From: an uncultured Clostridia bacterium
GTDB lineage: Bacteria > Bacillota > Clostridia > Lachnospirales > Anaerotignaceae
Length of the DNA: 64,000 bases
NCBI GenBank assembly: GCA_944379995.1
Contig: CALWGF010000002.1
Coordinates: 163,056 to 227,055 of the forward strand
Direction: 5' to 3'
This document shows, in pieces, positions 9,881 through 19,888 of this stretch (the stretch's first letter is position 1; each line of letters opens with the position of its first letter). Under the pieces are notes generated by a model. It saw only the letters and a program-made list of their open reading frames with translations. It had not been told where the DNA came from and did no database searches. The position numbers and the translations under genes are program-made.

Positions 9881-10561
9881 ATGTTTGGAGAAAAACTAAA
9901 AACAAATATTGATACTGATTTTTTAAAAATAATTGCGATAATAAGTATGTTTATAGACCATATTGGAATGGTATTTTTCCCACAATATTATATATTTAGA
10001 TGGATTGGAAGAATTGCTTTTCCTATATTCTGTTATTGTATGACTGTTGGAGTTTTATATACAAATAATGTTAAAAGCTATATTTTAAGGCTTGTTATAT
10101 TTGCTTTTATATCACAGCCCTTTTATTTATTAGCTTTTTATTATAATAATATTTTAGGAAATATATTTAAACTAAATATATTTTTTACATTAATTTTAAG
10201 CTTTATTGGTATATGGTCTTTTAAGGAAAAAAAAGTAATATTATTTATTGTTATTAATTTGCTTTTAATTACAGGATATTTTGATTATGGTAATTTAGGA
10301 CTTATTTTTATGCTTGTGTTTTATATATTTAGAAATAAGCCTATTTGGGGAATGTTTTTATATGTAATTATACATATTCCATATTTTATAGTTGGTAACT
10401 TTCAATTTGGAGTAGGTGTACAAGCTTTTGCAATATTTGCTTTGCCATTAATATATATAAAAACAAATACTGGTATAAGACTTCCTAAAATGTTTTTTTA
10501 TATTTTTTATCCAGCACATTTACTTTTAATATTTATTTTAAGAATTATAATAGGAATATAA
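9881..10561 (+). CDS. TraX-family integral membrane protein
   Basis: 226 residues with about seven hydrophobic segments. The N-terminal pattern IIAIISMFIDHIGMVFFP, with the following RWIGRIAFPIF and SQPFYLLAF, is characteristic of TraX proteins. The F-plasmid member is linked to pilin N-acetylation, and the fold relates to membrane acyltransferases. Chromosomal Firmicute copies have no established role. No conjugation genes are nearby, so pilin acetylation should not be assumed. Confidence 0.85.
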   Translation: MFGEKLKTNIDTDFLKIIAIISMFIDHIGMVFFPQYYIFRWIGRIAFPIFCYCMTVGVLYTNNVKSYILRLVIFAFISQPFYLLAFYYNNILGNIFKLNIFFTLILSFIGIWSFKEKKVILFIVINLLLITGYFDYGNLGLIFMLVFYIFRNKPIWGMFLYVIIHIPYFIVGNFQFGVGVQAFAIFALPLIYIKTNTGIRLPKMFFYIFYPAHLLLIFILRIIIGI

Positions 10562-10590
10562 AAACCCTGTTTTTTAAAACAGGGTTTTTA
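10561..10590. terminator. Bidirectional terminator between traX-like gene and argH
   Basis: AAAACCCTGTTTT pairs with AAAACAGGGTTTT. It has A and T runs on both flanks and serves two convergent genes. Confidence 0.9.
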
Positions 10591-10593
10591 TTA

Positions 10594-11970
10594 TTATAAA
10601 TTTGAAATATATTTTTTGTTTTCTTCAACAAGTTTTGAAATATATTCTTTTGAAGGTCCACCAATTACATTTCTTGCTTCAACACATTTTTCAACTTTTA
10701 TTGCATCATATACACTTTCGTCAAATACAGGTGATATTTTTCTGTATTCTTCTATTGAAAGGTCATCAAGATTTGTATTGTTGTTTATACAGTAAAGTAC
10801 AAGTTGACCTATTATTGCATGAGCATCACGGAATGGTACTCCGTTTTTAACAAGCCAGTCTGCCGCATCTGTGGCATTTGTAAATCCACCTTTTGTTGCG
10901 TTTAACATATTATCTTTGTTTACTGTCATTGTATCAATCATTGCTGTAAATACAGGAAGACACATTTTTAATGTATCTATTGCAGCAAATACACCTTCTT
11001 TATCTTCTTGCATATCTTTGTTATATGCAAGAGGAAGCCCTTTCATTGTTGTTAAAAGTCCCATAAGATAACCATAAACACGTCCTGTTTTTCCTCTTAT
11101 AAGTTCTGCCATATCAGGATTTTTTTTCTGTGGCATTATACTTGAGCCTGTTGAATAGCTGTCATCAAGTTCTATAAACTTAAATTCGTGACTGCTCCAA
11201 AGTATTATTTCTTCACAGAAACGACTTAAATGCATCATTATTATTGAAAGAGCAGATAAAAGTTCTATACAAAAATCTCTGTCGCTTACTCCGTCCATAC
11301 TGTTTAATGTAACAGAGTCAAAGCCAAGAGCTTCCATTACATTATATCTATCAAGATTATATGTTGTTGTTGCTAATGCTCCGGAACCTAAAGGAAGTAC
11401 GTTTGTACGTTTATATGTATCAGAAAGTCTGTCATAATCACGTTTAAACATTTCAATATATGCTGTTACATGATGAGCTAATGTTACAGGTTGTGCTCTT
11501 TGTAAATGTGTATAACCTGGCATTATTGTATCCATATTTTTTTCTGCTGTATTGTTAAGTACAGTCATAAGCTCTTTTAAAAGCTCTTGTATATTTTTAA
11601 TTTCTTTTTTTACATACATACGAATATCAAGAGCTACTTGGTCGTTACGGCTTCTTCCAGTATGAAGTCTTTTTCCAACATCTCCAATACGACTTATAAG
11701 TATTGTTTCGATATTCATATGAATATCTTCTGCTTTTTCATCAAACTCAACTTTTCCTTCTTCTATATCAGAAAGTATTTCTTTTAATGTTTTTTGTATA
11801 AGTTTTGCATCTTCAGCAGGGATTGTTCCTTGTTTTCCTAACATTCCTGCATGAGCAATACTTCCTTCTATATCTTCTTTATACATTCTTTGGTCAAATG
11901 ATATTGATGAATGAAAATGGTCTACAAAACTATCAGTTGATTTTGTAAATCGTCCACCCCAAAGTTTCAT
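10594..11970 (-). CDS. argH: Argininosuccinate lyase
   Basis: Splits argininosuccinate to arginine and fumarate, the last step of arginine synthesis. 458 residues, full length. The fumarase/lyase superfamily signature [12 protein letters not shown] with the catalytic Ser loop is present, as are [12 protein letters not shown] and HLQRAQP. Start ATG follows GGGAGGA. It lies 78 bases downstream of argG on the same strand, and the two are presumably one transcript. Confidence 0.96.
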   Translation of the reverse strand: MKLWGGRFTKSTDSFVDHFHSSISFDQRMYKEDIEGSIAHAGMLGKQGTIPAEDAKLIQKTLKEILSDIEEGKVEFDEKAEDIHMNIETILISRIGDVGKRLHTGRSRNDQVALDIRMYVKKEIKNIQELLKELMTVLNNTAEKNMDTIMPGYTHLQRAQPVTLAHHVTAYIEMFKRDYDRLSDTYKRTNVLPLGSGALATTTYNLDRYNVMEALGFDSVTLNSMDGVSDRDFCIELLSALSIIMMHLSRFCEEIILWSSHEFKFIELDDSYSTGSSIMPQKKNPDMAELIRGKTGRVYGYLMGLLTTMKGLPLAYNKDMQEDKEGVFAAIDTLKMCLPVFTAMIDTMTVNKDNMLNATKGGFTNATDAADWLVKNGVPFRDAHAIIGQLVLYCINNNTNLDDLSIEEYRKISPVFDESVYDAIKVEKCVEARNVIGGPSKEYISKLVEENKKYISNL

Positions 11971-11996
11971 TATATTTTTCCTCCCTATACAAATTA

Positions 11997-12031
11997 GGAC
12001 TGCATCGGAATTTCCTTTGCAGTCCGTTTTT
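11997..12031. other. Stem-loop in the argG-argH gap
   Basis: GGACTGCA pairs with TGCAGTCC around a loop that itself contains GGAA and TTCC. The T-run follows only on the plus strand, so for argG-argH mRNA (minus strand) this is a hairpin without a terminator tail. An mRNA stability or processing element is more likely than a stop. Confidence 0.6.
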
Positions 12032-12048
12032 ATTGATAATTATAAAAA

Positions 12049-13269
12049 TTATTTGTTTTCGTTTGCTTGTTTCATCATAGCACGAACTTTTAATGGAAGT
12101 CCGAAAAGATTAATAAATCCGTCAGCATCTTTATGGTTGTAAAGTTCACCTGTTGTAAAGCTTGCGATTGATTCATTATATAATGAATATGGGCTTTCTG
12201 AACCAGCAGGAATGATGTTTCCTTTGTAAAGTTTTAATTTAACTTTACCTGTTACAACTTCATTTACGCTGTCAAAGTATGCTGATAATGCTTCACGAAG
12301 TGGTGTATACCATTCTCCGCTGTATACAAGCTCTGTAAATTTGTTGCTTGCAATTTCATTAAAGCTCTGTGTCTGTTTGTCAAGGCAAAGATATTCAAGT
12401 TCTCTATGTGCATAGTAGAGTATTGAACCGCCTGGTGTTTCATATACACCACGAGATTTCATACCAACAACACGGTTTTCACATATATCCTGTATACCTA
12501 CACCGTTTTCTCCACCAACTTTATTAAGGTATGTAAGAAGTTCAACAGGAGCCATTTCTTTTCCGTCTACTTTTACAGGAATACCTTTTTCAAATTCGAT
12601 TTCAACATATGTTGGTGTATCAGGAGCTTTTTCAGGAGATACTCCAAGCTGTAAAATATGTTCATAGTTTGGTTCGTTTGCTGGGTCTTCAAGTTCAAGA
12701 CCTTCATGGCTTAAATGCCAAATGTTACGGTCACGGCTGTAACTGTCACCTTTTTTAACAGGAGCTTCAATTCCTCTTTCTTCAAGATATGCAACTTCTG
12801 CTTCACGACTGTCCATTTTCCATGTATCAAGTCTCCATGGAGCTATGATTTTAAGGTCTGGAGCAAGTGCTTTTATTGTAAGTTCGAAACGAACCTGGTC
12901 ATTTCCTTTACCTGTTGCACCATGACAAATTGCTGTTGCTCCTTCTTTACGAGCAATTTCAACAAGACGTTTTGCAATTATAGGTCTTGCCATAGATGTT
13001 CCTAAAAGGTATTTTCCTTCATATACAGCATGTGCTTTTACACAAGGATAAATAGCATCTGTTATAAATTCTTCTGTTAAATCTTCTATGTAAAGTTTAC
13101 TTGCACCTGTTTTTAATGCTCTTTCTTCAAGACCGTCTGTTTCTTTTCCCTGTCCAACATTACCACATACAGCAATAACTTCTGCATCATTGTAGTTTTC
13201 TTTTAACCAAGGAATAATAACTGTTGTATCAAGTCCACCTGAATAGGCAAGTACGATTTTTTCTTTCAT
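12049..13269 (-). CDS. argG: Argininosuccinate synthase
   Basis: ATP-dependent ligation of citrulline and aspartate. The PP-loop AYSGGLDTT opens the protein, and further substrate motifs ([24 protein letters not shown]) are visible. 406 residues, normal. A promoter is likely around 13384-13412 on this strand (ATTGAA, 17 bases, TATAAT), leaving a leader of roughly 100 bases. The gene diverges from argC, so the shared 230-base region is where arginine control would act; I could not define an ArgR operator with confidence. Confidence 0.96.
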   Translation of the reverse strand: MKEKIVLAYSGGLDTTVIIPWLKENYNDAEVIAVCGNVGQGKETDGLEERALKTGASKLYIEDLTEEFITDAIYPCVKAHAVYEGKYLLGTSMARPIIAKRLVEIARKEGATAICHGATGKGNDQVRFELTIKALAPDLKIIAPWRLDTWKMDSREAEVAYLEERGIEAPVKKGDSYSRDRNIWHLSHEGLELEDPANEPNYEHILQLGVSPEKAPDTPTYVEIEFEKGIPVKVDGKEMAPVELLTYLNKVGGENGVGIQDICENRVVGMKSRGVYETPGGSILYYAHRELEYLCLDKQTQSFNEIASNKFTELVYSGEWYTPLREALSAYFDSVNEVVTGKVKLKLYKGNIIPAGSESPYSLYNESIASFTTGELYNHKDADGFINLFGLPLKVRAMMKQANENK

Positions 13270-13424
13270 ATATATTTCCCCCTAATTTTATATTTTTGCA
13301 ATTGACAAATAATAACAATAGTATTAAAACTAATATATACTTAATTACAAATAAAATGTTATTTAGTTTTATGTGAATTATTATACACCATTTTTTTCAT
13401 ATTTCAATAACTTTTTAAAAATAA

Positions 13425-13453
13425 TTGCATATTATTTAAAATTTGTGTATAAT
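13425..13453 (+). promoter_or_regulatory. Promoter of argC
   Basis: TTGCAT, 17 bases, then TATAAT, ending about 46 bases before the argC start. AT-rich ATGAA half-sites follow downstream of the -10 (positions 13454-13490) and could belong to an ArgR operator, but they do not form a clear palindrome. Confidence 0.7.
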
Positions 13454-13499
13454 TATGAAATAAACATAAATATATAAATATGAATTGGGGGAAATAACT

Positions 13500-14543
13500 A
13501 TGATTAAAGCAGGCGTTGTTGGTGCTACTGGATATGCTGGTAGTGAACTTTTAAGAATACTTATGCAGCACCCTGAAGTTGAAGTAAAAACTCTTACAGC
13601 AAAAAGCTATGTAGGTCAAAAATATAATGAAATATATGAAAATTATAGAGATATAAACGAAAGTGTTTGTGAGGAAATGGATATTTATAAACTTGCAGAT
13701 GAATGTGATGTTATATTTATGGCACTTCCTCATGGTGTTGCTGCTAAAGTTGTTGATGAAGAAATACTTTCAAAAACAAAAGTAATCGACTTTGGTGCAG
13801 ATTTCCGTATAAAAGATGCTGATGTTTATGAAAAATGGTATGGTGTTGAACATACAGGTAGAGAACTTCTTAAAAAAGCTGTTTATGGTCTTTGTGAAGT
13901 AAACAGAGATGATATTAAAAAAGCAAATCTTATTGCAAATCCTGGTTGTTATACAACTTGTTCAATACTTTCTTTAAGACCTCTTTTAGCTGAAGGTGTT
14001 ATAGATGAAGATAGTATTATTATAGATGCAAAATCTGGTGTTACTGGAGCAGGTAGAGGACTTGCTACAACAAGCCTTTACTGTGAAGTAAATGAAACTA
14101 TAAAAGCATATAAAATTGCTTCTCATAGACATACTCCTGAAATTGAAGAACAACTTGGATATGCTTGTGGTAAAAATATTAATCTTATATTTACTCCACA
14201 CCTTACTCCTATGAATAGAGGTATACTTGCTACTTGCTATGCAAAATTAAAAGGAAATTATACTTATGATGATATTAAAAAAATATATGAAAAGTACTAT
14301 GGCAATGAATATTTCATAAGACTTACAAAAGAAGGCGTTTTCCCAGAAACAAGATGGGTTAAAGGTTCTAATTTCCTTGATATTGGATTTAAAATTGATG
14401 AAAGAACAGGAAGAATAATTGTTATAGGTGCTATTGATAACCTTGTTAAAGGTGCAGCTGGTCAAGCTGTTCAAAATATGAATATTCTTTTCGGTCTTCC
14501 TGAAAATACAGGACTTCAACTTGTTCCTGTATTCCCTGCATAA
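13500..14543 (+). CDS. argC: N-acetyl-gamma-glutamyl-phosphate reductase
   Basis: NADPH-dependent reduction of N-acetylglutamyl phosphate, the third arginine step. The N-terminal Rossmann motif GATGYAGSELLR and the catalytic-Cys motif NPGCYTT are intact. 347 residues. Start ATG 13500 follows GGGGGAAA; an upstream in-frame TTG at 13485 overlaps the ribosome site and is rejected. It is followed by argJ with a 17-base gap. Confidence 0.96.
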   Translation: MIKAGVVGATGYAGSELLRILMQHPEVEVKTLTAKSYVGQKYNEIYENYRDINESVCEEMDIYKLADECDVIFMALPHGVAAKVVDEEILSKTKVIDFGADFRIKDADVYEKWYGVEHTGRELLKKAVYGLCEVNRDDIKKANLIANPGCYTTCSILSLRPLLAEGVIDEDSIIIDAKSGVTGAGRGLATTSLYCEVNETIKAYKIASHRHTPEIEEQLGYACGKNINLIFTPHLTPMNRGILATCYAKLKGNYTYDDIKKIYEKYYGNEYFIRLTKEGVFPETRWVKGSNFLDIGFKIDERTGRIIVIGAIDNLVKGAAGQAVQNMNILFGLPENTGLQLVPVFPA

Positions 14544-14560
14544 TAAAAGGAGGAAAACAA

Positions 14561-15787
14561 ATGAATATTGTTGATGGAGGAATAACTGCCCCGAGAGGCT
14601 TTATGGCAACAGGAAGCCATATAGGTATTAAAAGAGTTAAAAAAGATATTTCTATTGTTACTACTGATACACCTGCTGTTTGTGCAGGCTGTTTTACTCA
14701 AAGTGTTGTAAGAGCAGCTCATATTATTTGGGACGAAAATATAGTTAAAAATAATAAAAAAGTAAGAGGTATTATAACTGTAAGTGGAAATGCTAATGCT
14801 TGTACAGGTGAACAGGGTATTCGTGATAATGAGAAAATGGCAGAAGTTTTTGCTAAAGAAATAGGTGCAGATAAATATGAAATTATTACTGCCGCAACAG
14901 GTATTATTGGTCTTGAAATGCCTATGGATACTATAATTAAAGGTATTAAAAATACTGTTCCTCATATTTCAAAAAGTCGTGATGATGCTAAAAAAGCTGC
15001 GAGCGGTATAATTACAACTGATACTTTTATTAAAGAAATTGCCGTTGAAATTAATATAGCAGGAAAAGTTGTAAGAATTGGTGGAATGGCAAAGGGTTCT
15101 GGTATGATACACCCTAATATGGCAACTGTACTTTCTTTTATAACAACTGATATAAATATTACTCAAGAGCTTTTACAAAAAGCATTAGATTATTCAATAA
15201 AAGAAACTTATAATATGATAAGTGTTGACGGAGCAACAAGTACTAATGATATGGCTGTTGTTATTGCTAATGGAAAAGCAGAAAATACTATTATAGATGA
15301 AGAAAATGAATTTTTTGAATTATTTAAAGAAACTCTTTATCAAATTCATTTAAAATTTGCAAAAGATATTGTTCATGATGGCGAAGGTGCTTCTAAATTT
15401 ATGGAGGCTGCTGTTATAAATGCTAAATCAGAGGAAGATGCTAAAATTTTAGCTAAAAGCATAGTTACAAATGACCTTGTAAAAACTGCTCTTTATGGAG
15501 AAGATGCAAACTGGGGTCGTGTTGCTGCTGCTATGGGAGGCTCTGGAGCATATTTTAATCCTGATAAACTTAATATATATTTTGCAAGTGAAAAAGGCTG
15601 CGTTCTTATGATGCAAAATGGAAGACCTATACAATTTGATGAAAATTATGCATCAGAAGTTTTAGGAGAAAGAGATATAAAAATAGTTGCTGAACTTTGT
15701 GATGGTGAATATACTGCAAAGGCTTGGGGCTGTGATTTGGGACATGAATATGTAAGAATAAATGGAGAGTATCGTTCAAGAACATAA
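14561..15787 (+). CDS. argJ: ArgJ ornithine acetyltransferase, divergent paralogue
   Basis: ArgJ moves the acetyl group from N-acetylornithine to glutamate, and in bifunctional forms also makes N-acetylglutamate from acetyl-CoA. The self-cleavage site MIHPNMAT, with the catalytic Thr, is present, so the protein should mature into two chains. Relative to the next copy it differs in usually conserved places: AATGIIG where family members have STGVIG, and DGATSTND instead of DGDTSTND. 408 residues, preceded by AGGAGG. Cotranscribed with argC and then terminated. It may be the less typical of the two enzymes. Confidence 0.93.
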   Translation: MNIVDGGITAPRGFMATGSHIGIKRVKKDISIVTTDTPAVCAGCFTQSVVRAAHIIWDENIVKNNKKVRGIITVSGNANACTGEQGIRDNEKMAEVFAKEIGADKYEIITAATGIIGLEMPMDTIIKGIKNTVPHISKSRDDAKKAASGIITTDTFIKEIAVEINIAGKVVRIGGMAKGSGMIHPNMATVLSFITTDINITQELLQKALDYSIKETYNMISVDGATSTNDMAVVIANGKAENTIIDEENEFFELFKETLYQIHLKFAKDIVHDGEGASKFMEAAVINAKSEEDAKILAKSIVTNDLVKTALYGEDANWGRVAAAMGGSGAYFNPDKLNIYFASEKGCVLMMQNGRPIQFDENYASEVLGERDIKIVAELCDGEYTAKAWGCDLGHEYVRINGEYRSRT

Positions 15788-15790
15788 TTA

Positions 15791-15831
15791 TAACCACCTT
15801 TTATATTTATATAAAGGGTGGTATTTTTTTA
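15791..15831 (+). terminator. Terminator between the two argJ genes
   Basis: ACCACCTTT pairs with AAAGGGTGGT, followed by TTTTTTT. It separates argC-argJ from argJ2-argB-argD. Confidence 0.75.
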
Positions 15832-15947
15832 ATATTTATACAATTAGCATATTGTAAAAAGTTATTAGTTGTATAAATATACATATGTTATGTAAAAATA
15901 TAAAAAAATAACTAATATTTTTATTAATATTTGTAAAATTTTAGTCT

Positions 15948-15976
15948 ATACAAAATAATAAAAAAAGGTTTATAAT
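15948..15976 (+). promoter_or_regulatory. Candidate promoter of argJ2-argB-argD
   Basis: A perfect TATAAT at 15971 has a weak -35 (ATACAA) 17 bases upstream. It sits in the 210-base AT-rich gap after the terminator, about 70 bases before argJ2. Confidence 0.45.
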
Positions 15977-16042
15977 CTCTTTATTAATAATATACAGTAA
16001 TATACATTGTTTTGGTATAAATAATCAATGGAGGTTATAGAT

Positions 16043-17266
16043 ATGAAAATTATAGATGGAGGAGTTACAGCACCTGAAGGCTTTAAGGCTACTGGTAATG
16101 CTGTTGGTATAAAAAAAGGTGTTAAAGACCTTGCTCTTATTTCTAGTGATGTTCCTGCTGTTTGTGCAGGTGCTTTTACAACAAATGTTGTTAAAGCTAC
16201 ATCTGTTTTAAGAAATATTGAAATAGTTAAAAATAAAAAAAATAAAATAAGCGGTGTTGCTGTAAATAGTGGAAATGCTAACGCTTGTACAGGTGAACTT
16301 GGTGTACAGGGGAATTTACAAATGGCAGAAAAATTTGCAGAACTTTTAAATGTTCCTGCTGATACTGTTCTTACTGCTTCAACAGGTGTTATTGGTGCAA
16401 CTTTCCCTATTGATACTATTAAAAAAGGTATTGATGACACTTTCCCTATACTTGGATATAGTAGAGAAGATGCACATGTTGCTGCACAAGCTATTATGAC
16501 AACAGATACATATTCTAAAGAAGTTGCTGTTGAAATAGAAATTGGTGGAAAAACAGTTAAAATCGGCGGAATGGCAAAGGGTTCTGGTATGATACACCCT
16601 AATATGGCAACTATGCTTGGTTTTATAACAACTGATATTAATATAACACAAGAACTTCTTGATAAAGCTCTTATGGTTACTATTCCAAAAACATTTAATA
16701 TGGTAAGTGTTGATGGTGATACAAGTACAAATGACACAGTTATTGTACTTGCAAATGGTATGGCGGAAAATGATATTATTGACACTGAAAACGAAGATTA
16801 TAAAGTGTTTGCTGATGCTCTTTACTATATAAATGAAAAACTTGCTAAAGAACTTGTTCGTGATGGTGAGGGTGCAACAAAATTTATTGAAATAAATGTT
16901 GATGGTGCAAAAACTGAAGAAGATGCAAAAGTTATTGCAAAATCTGTTGTTACTTCAAGCCTTGTAAAAGCTGCTATGTTTGGAGAAGATGCAAACTGGG
17001 GACGTGTACTTTGTGCTATGGGGTATTCTGGAATAGATTTTGATACTAAAAAAGTTGATATTGTATATAGAAGTGAAAAAGGTACTATTGACCTTATGAC
17101 TCAAGGAACACCTATTGTTTTTGACGAGGATAAAGCTAAAGAAATACTTAAAGAAAAAGAAATATATGTTGATATAAAAATAGCTGAAGGCGAGGCAAAA
17201 GCAACTGCATGGGGTTGTGATTTAAGCTATGATTATGTAAAAATCAATGGTGACTATCGTTCATAA
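16043..17266 (+). CDS. argJ: ArgJ ornithine acetyltransferase, canonical paralogue
   Basis: Second ArgJ, 407 residues, with the canonical family motifs: VNSGNANACTG, STGVIG (oxyanion hole Thr-Gly), MIHPNMATML with the autocleavage Thr, DGDTSTND and EDANWGR. ATG 16043 is chosen because AATGGAGG directly precedes it; the in-frame ATG at 16028 is part of that ribosome site. First gene of an argJ-argB-argD unit. The two copies align end to end without gaps of note, which points to an old tandem duplication. Confidence 0.95.
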   Translation: MKIIDGGVTAPEGFKATGNAVGIKKGVKDLALISSDVPAVCAGAFTTNVVKATSVLRNIEIVKNKKNKISGVAVNSGNANACTGELGVQGNLQMAEKFAELLNVPADTVLTASTGVIGATFPIDTIKKGIDDTFPILGYSREDAHVAAQAIMTTDTYSKEVAVEIEIGGKTVKIGGMAKGSGMIHPNMATMLGFITTDINITQELLDKALMVTIPKTFNMVSVDGDTSTNDTVIVLANGMAENDIIDTENEDYKVFADALYYINEKLAKELVRDGEGATKFIEINVDGAKTEEDAKVIAKSVVTSSLVKAAMFGEDANWGRVLCAMGYSGIDFDTKKVDIVYRSEKGTIDLMTQGTPIVFDEDKAKEILKEKEIYVDIKIAEGEAKATAWGCDLSYDYVKINGDYRS

Positions 17267-17294
17267 AATGAATTAAATTTGGGGGAATTTAATT

Positions 17295-18176
17295 ATGATA
17301 AATAAAAATAGCACAATGAAAAATTATATAGAAAAAGCAGAGGTTCTTATAGAGGCTCTTCCTTATATACAAAAGTTTTACGGAAAAACTGTTGTAATAA
17401 AATATGGCGGAAGTGCCCTTATAAACCCTGAGATAAAAGAAACATTAATTAAGGATATTGCACTTATGAAACTTGTAGGTATGAAGCCTGTTATAGTTCA
17501 TGGTGGTGGTCCTGATATAAATGCTTTTCTTAAAAAAATGGATATTAAATCTGAATTTATAAACGGACTTCGTGTTACAGATGAAGAAACAATGCAGATT
17601 GTTGAAATGGTTCTTGCAGGAAAACTTAATAAATCAATCGTTACAGATATTGAACTTCAAGGTGTTAAGTCTGTTGGTATCAGCGGAAAAGATGGCGGAA
17701 TTTTAAAAGCTGAAAAAATACAAAAAGATAGTGTTGATTATGGCTGTGTAGGTGATGTTAAAGAGGTTGATACATCTCTTATAGAGTCACTTATAAATAA
17801 TGATTTTATACCTGTTATTGCTCCTATCGGAAAAGATGATAAAGGTGTTACATATAATATAAATGCTGATTATGCTGCTGTTGCAATAGCAGGTGCTTTA
17901 AAAGCAGAAAAACTTGTTTTTCTTACAGATGTTGAAGGTGTTATGAGAGATATTCATGACCCTAATTCTATTATGAGCTTTATAAAAGCAGATAAAGTTC
18001 AAGGACTTATAGATGATGGAACAATATCTGGTGGTATGATACCTAAAGTACAATGTTGTATGGCAGGTGTTGAAGCAGGTGTTGAAAATGTTCATATACT
18101 TGATGGTCGTGTTGAACATTGTTTATTACTTGAAATATTTACTCAAAAAGGTATTGGAACTATGATTTCAAAATAA
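17295..18176 (+). CDS. argB: Acetylglutamate kinase
   Basis: Phosphorylates N-acetylglutamate, the second arginine step and the usual point of arginine feedback. Motifs of the amino-acid kinase fold: KYGGSAL, VHGGGPDI, GISGKDGG, and NINADYAA. 293 residues. The N-terminus contains an extra helix (MKNYIEKAEVLIEALPYIQ) like that of arginine-sensitive hexameric enzymes, so feedback inhibition is plausible. It follows argJ2 by 28 bases and precedes argD by 14. Confidence 0.95.
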   Translation: MINKNSTMKNYIEKAEVLIEALPYIQKFYGKTVVIKYGGSALINPEIKETLIKDIALMKLVGMKPVIVHGGGPDINAFLKKMDIKSEFINGLRVTDEETMQIVEMVLAGKLNKSIVTDIELQGVKSVGISGKDGGILKAEKIQKDSVDYGCVGDVKEVDTSLIESLINNDFIPVIAPIGKDDKGVTYNINADYAAVAIAGALKAEKLVFLTDVEGVMRDIHDPNSIMSFIKADKVQGLIDDGTISGGMIPKVQCCMAGVEAGVENVHILDGRVEHCLLLEIFTQKGIGTMISK

Positions 18177-18190
18177 GGAGGTGTTTTATA

Positions 18191-19384
18191 ATGTCAGAAA
18201 AAATGGATAAACTTGTTAAATTAGGTTCTGATGTTGTAATGAATACATATACTCGTTATCCTGTGGCTCTTGACCATGGTGATGGTGCTTATATGTGGGA
18301 TATAGATGGAAAAAAATATGTTGATTTTGTTGGTGGTATTGCTGTAAACTCACTTGGTTGTAATAATGAAAAACTTGTTAAAAAAATAAGTGAACAGGCT
18401 GCTAAACTTATACATTGTTCAAATCTTTATTATACAGAACCACAAATTCAACTTGCTAATATGCTTGTACAAAATAGTGATTTTGATAAAGTATTTTTCT
18501 GTAATAGTGGTGCAGAGGCTAATGAAGCAGCTTTAAAACTTTGTCGTAAATATGCTAAACTTAAAAATAAAAAGGGAAGCGACATTATAACAATGATTAA
18601 AAGTTTCCACGGAAGAACTTATGGAGCTGTTACTGCAACAGGACAAGACAAATATCATAAAGGTCTTGACCCACTTCTTCCAGGTATAAAATATGCTGAG
18701 TATAATAATATTGAGTCTTTAAAATCTGTTGTTGATGAAAATACTTGTGCAATTATGATGGAAGTTATACAGGGTGAGGGCGGTATAATACCTGCTGAAA
18801 AAGAATATCTTCAGGCAGTTAGAAAACTTTGTGATGAAAATGATATACTTCTTGTTTTTGATGAAGTTCAAACTGGTGTAGGACGTTCTGGAGAACTTTT
18901 TGCATATCAAGTTTATGGAGTTGCTCCTGATATTGCTACTCTTGCAAAAGGGCTTGCTGGTGGTGTTCCTATTGGTGCTATGCTTGCTACTGATAATGCT
19001 GCACAAGGATTTAATCCAGGTGACCATGCTTCTACATTTGGCGGAAATTCACTTGCGACAGCAGCAGGAACTGTTGTAATAGATGAAATCATGAATAATG
19101 GTATTCTTGAAAATGTAAAAAAACAAGGTGCTTATCTTACACAAAAACTTAATGAACTTAAAAATAAATATGAAATAATTAAAAATGTTCGTGGAATGGG
19201 ACTTATGCAAGGTATACAGATTACTGTTCCAGTTGGAGAAGTTGTTAAAAAATGTATAGAAAATGGACTTCTTGTTGTTGGTGCTGGAAGTGATGTTGTT
19301 CGTTTTGTACCACCACTTATTATTTCAGAAAAAGAAATTGACGAAGCTATTGAAATATTAGATAATGTTTTAAAACAATTTTAA
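18191..19384 (+). CDS. argD: Acetylornithine aminotransferase
   Basis: PLP-dependent class III transaminase making N-acetylornithine. Visible motifs: FCNSGAEANEAALK, FDEVQTGVGRSGE and the PLP lysine in LAKGLAGGVPIGAM. 397 residues. Last gene of the cluster, ahead of a terminator. argF and carbamoyl-phosphate genes are not in the window, so citrulline must come from loci elsewhere. Confidence 0.95.
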   Translation: MSEKMDKLVKLGSDVVMNTYTRYPVALDHGDGAYMWDIDGKKYVDFVGGIAVNSLGCNNEKLVKKISEQAAKLIHCSNLYYTEPQIQLANMLVQNSDFDKVFFCNSGAEANEAALKLCRKYAKLKNKKGSDIITMIKSFHGRTYGAVTATGQDKYHKGLDPLLPGIKYAEYNNIESLKSVVDENTCAIMMEVIQGEGGIIPAEKEYLQAVRKLCDENDILLVFDEVQTGVGRSGELFAYQVYGVAPDIATLAKGLAGGVPIGAMLATDNAAQGFNPGDHASTFGGNSLATAAGTVVIDEIMNNGILENVKKQGAYLTQKLNELKNKYEIIKNVRGMGLMQGIQITVPVGEVVKKCIENGLLVVGAGSDVVRFVPPLIISEKEIDEAIEILDNVLKQF

Positions 19385-19390
19385 ATATAA

Positions 19391-19426
19391 AAAAGGTTGT
19401 AAAAATATGTATACAACCTTTTTTTA
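19391..19426 (+). terminator. Terminator of the argJ2-argB-argD unit
   Basis: AAAAGGTTGTA pairs with TACAACCTTTT, followed by a T run. Confidence 0.9.
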
Positions 19427-19438
19427 TATTTTAATATA

Positions 19439-19467
19439 TTGAAATACTTTTACTAAAGATGTATACT
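19439..19467 (+). promoter_or_regulatory. Promoter of the HPt / response-regulator pair
   Basis: TTGAAA and TATACT are spaced by exactly 17 bases, 48 bases before the HPt start. Confidence 0.65.
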
Positions 19468-19514
19468 TAAAAATGTATAGTTATATATTTTTATATGTTG
19501 AAAAGGGTGTTTTT

Positions 19515-19865
19515 ATGGAATTAAAAGATTTAGCTGTTATTTTAGATATGGATTTAATAAGTTCAGTAGAAAGATTTGGAAATAATGAAATGATATTTAA
19601 AAAATTTCTTAAAAAATTTTCTGAAGATAAGACATATGGTATTTTGTGTGAGGCTATTGAAAATAAAGATTATGAAAACATTGAAAAAAGTGCACATACC
19701 CTTAAAGGTATTTCCGCAAACTTAGGTTTAACAAATTTACAAGAATGTAGTAACGAAATTGTATGGGCTGTTAGAAATAAGGAATTTGATAATATATATA
19801 GTTTATTCGATAATTTAAAAAATAATTATGATATAATTATTAAAAATTTATCTGAATTAGATTGA
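19515..19865 (+). CDS. Single-domain HPt phosphotransfer protein
   Basis: 116 residues forming one histidine phosphotransfer domain. The phospho-His motif AHTLKGISANLGLTNL is intact. ATG 19515 follows AAAAGGGTG; the upstream in-frame ATG has no ribosome site. It lies 23 bases upstream of a response regulator with an HD-GYP output, so it most likely relays phosphate to it from a hybrid kinase encoded elsewhere. No kinase is in the window. Confidence 0.88.
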   Translation: MELKDLAVILDMDLISSVERFGNNEMIFKKFLKKFSEDKTYGILCEAIENKDYENIEKSAHTLKGISANLGLTNLQECSNEIVWAVRNKEFDNIYSLFDNLKNNYDIIIKNLSELD

Positions 19866-19888
19866 TTTATAAAAATGAGGTGTAGGTT

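Noticed and set aside
14516..14965. Minus-strand open frame of 149 codons across the argC end and argJ start
   Set aside because: Composition (Asn, Ser, Tyr, Cys, Phe) is typical of antisense of AT-rich genes; no ribosome site.
15970..16785. Long minus-strand open frame of 271 codons opposite argJ2
   Set aside because: It lies antisense to a well-supported ArgJ gene, has no ribosome site, and reads as a hydrophobic shadow.
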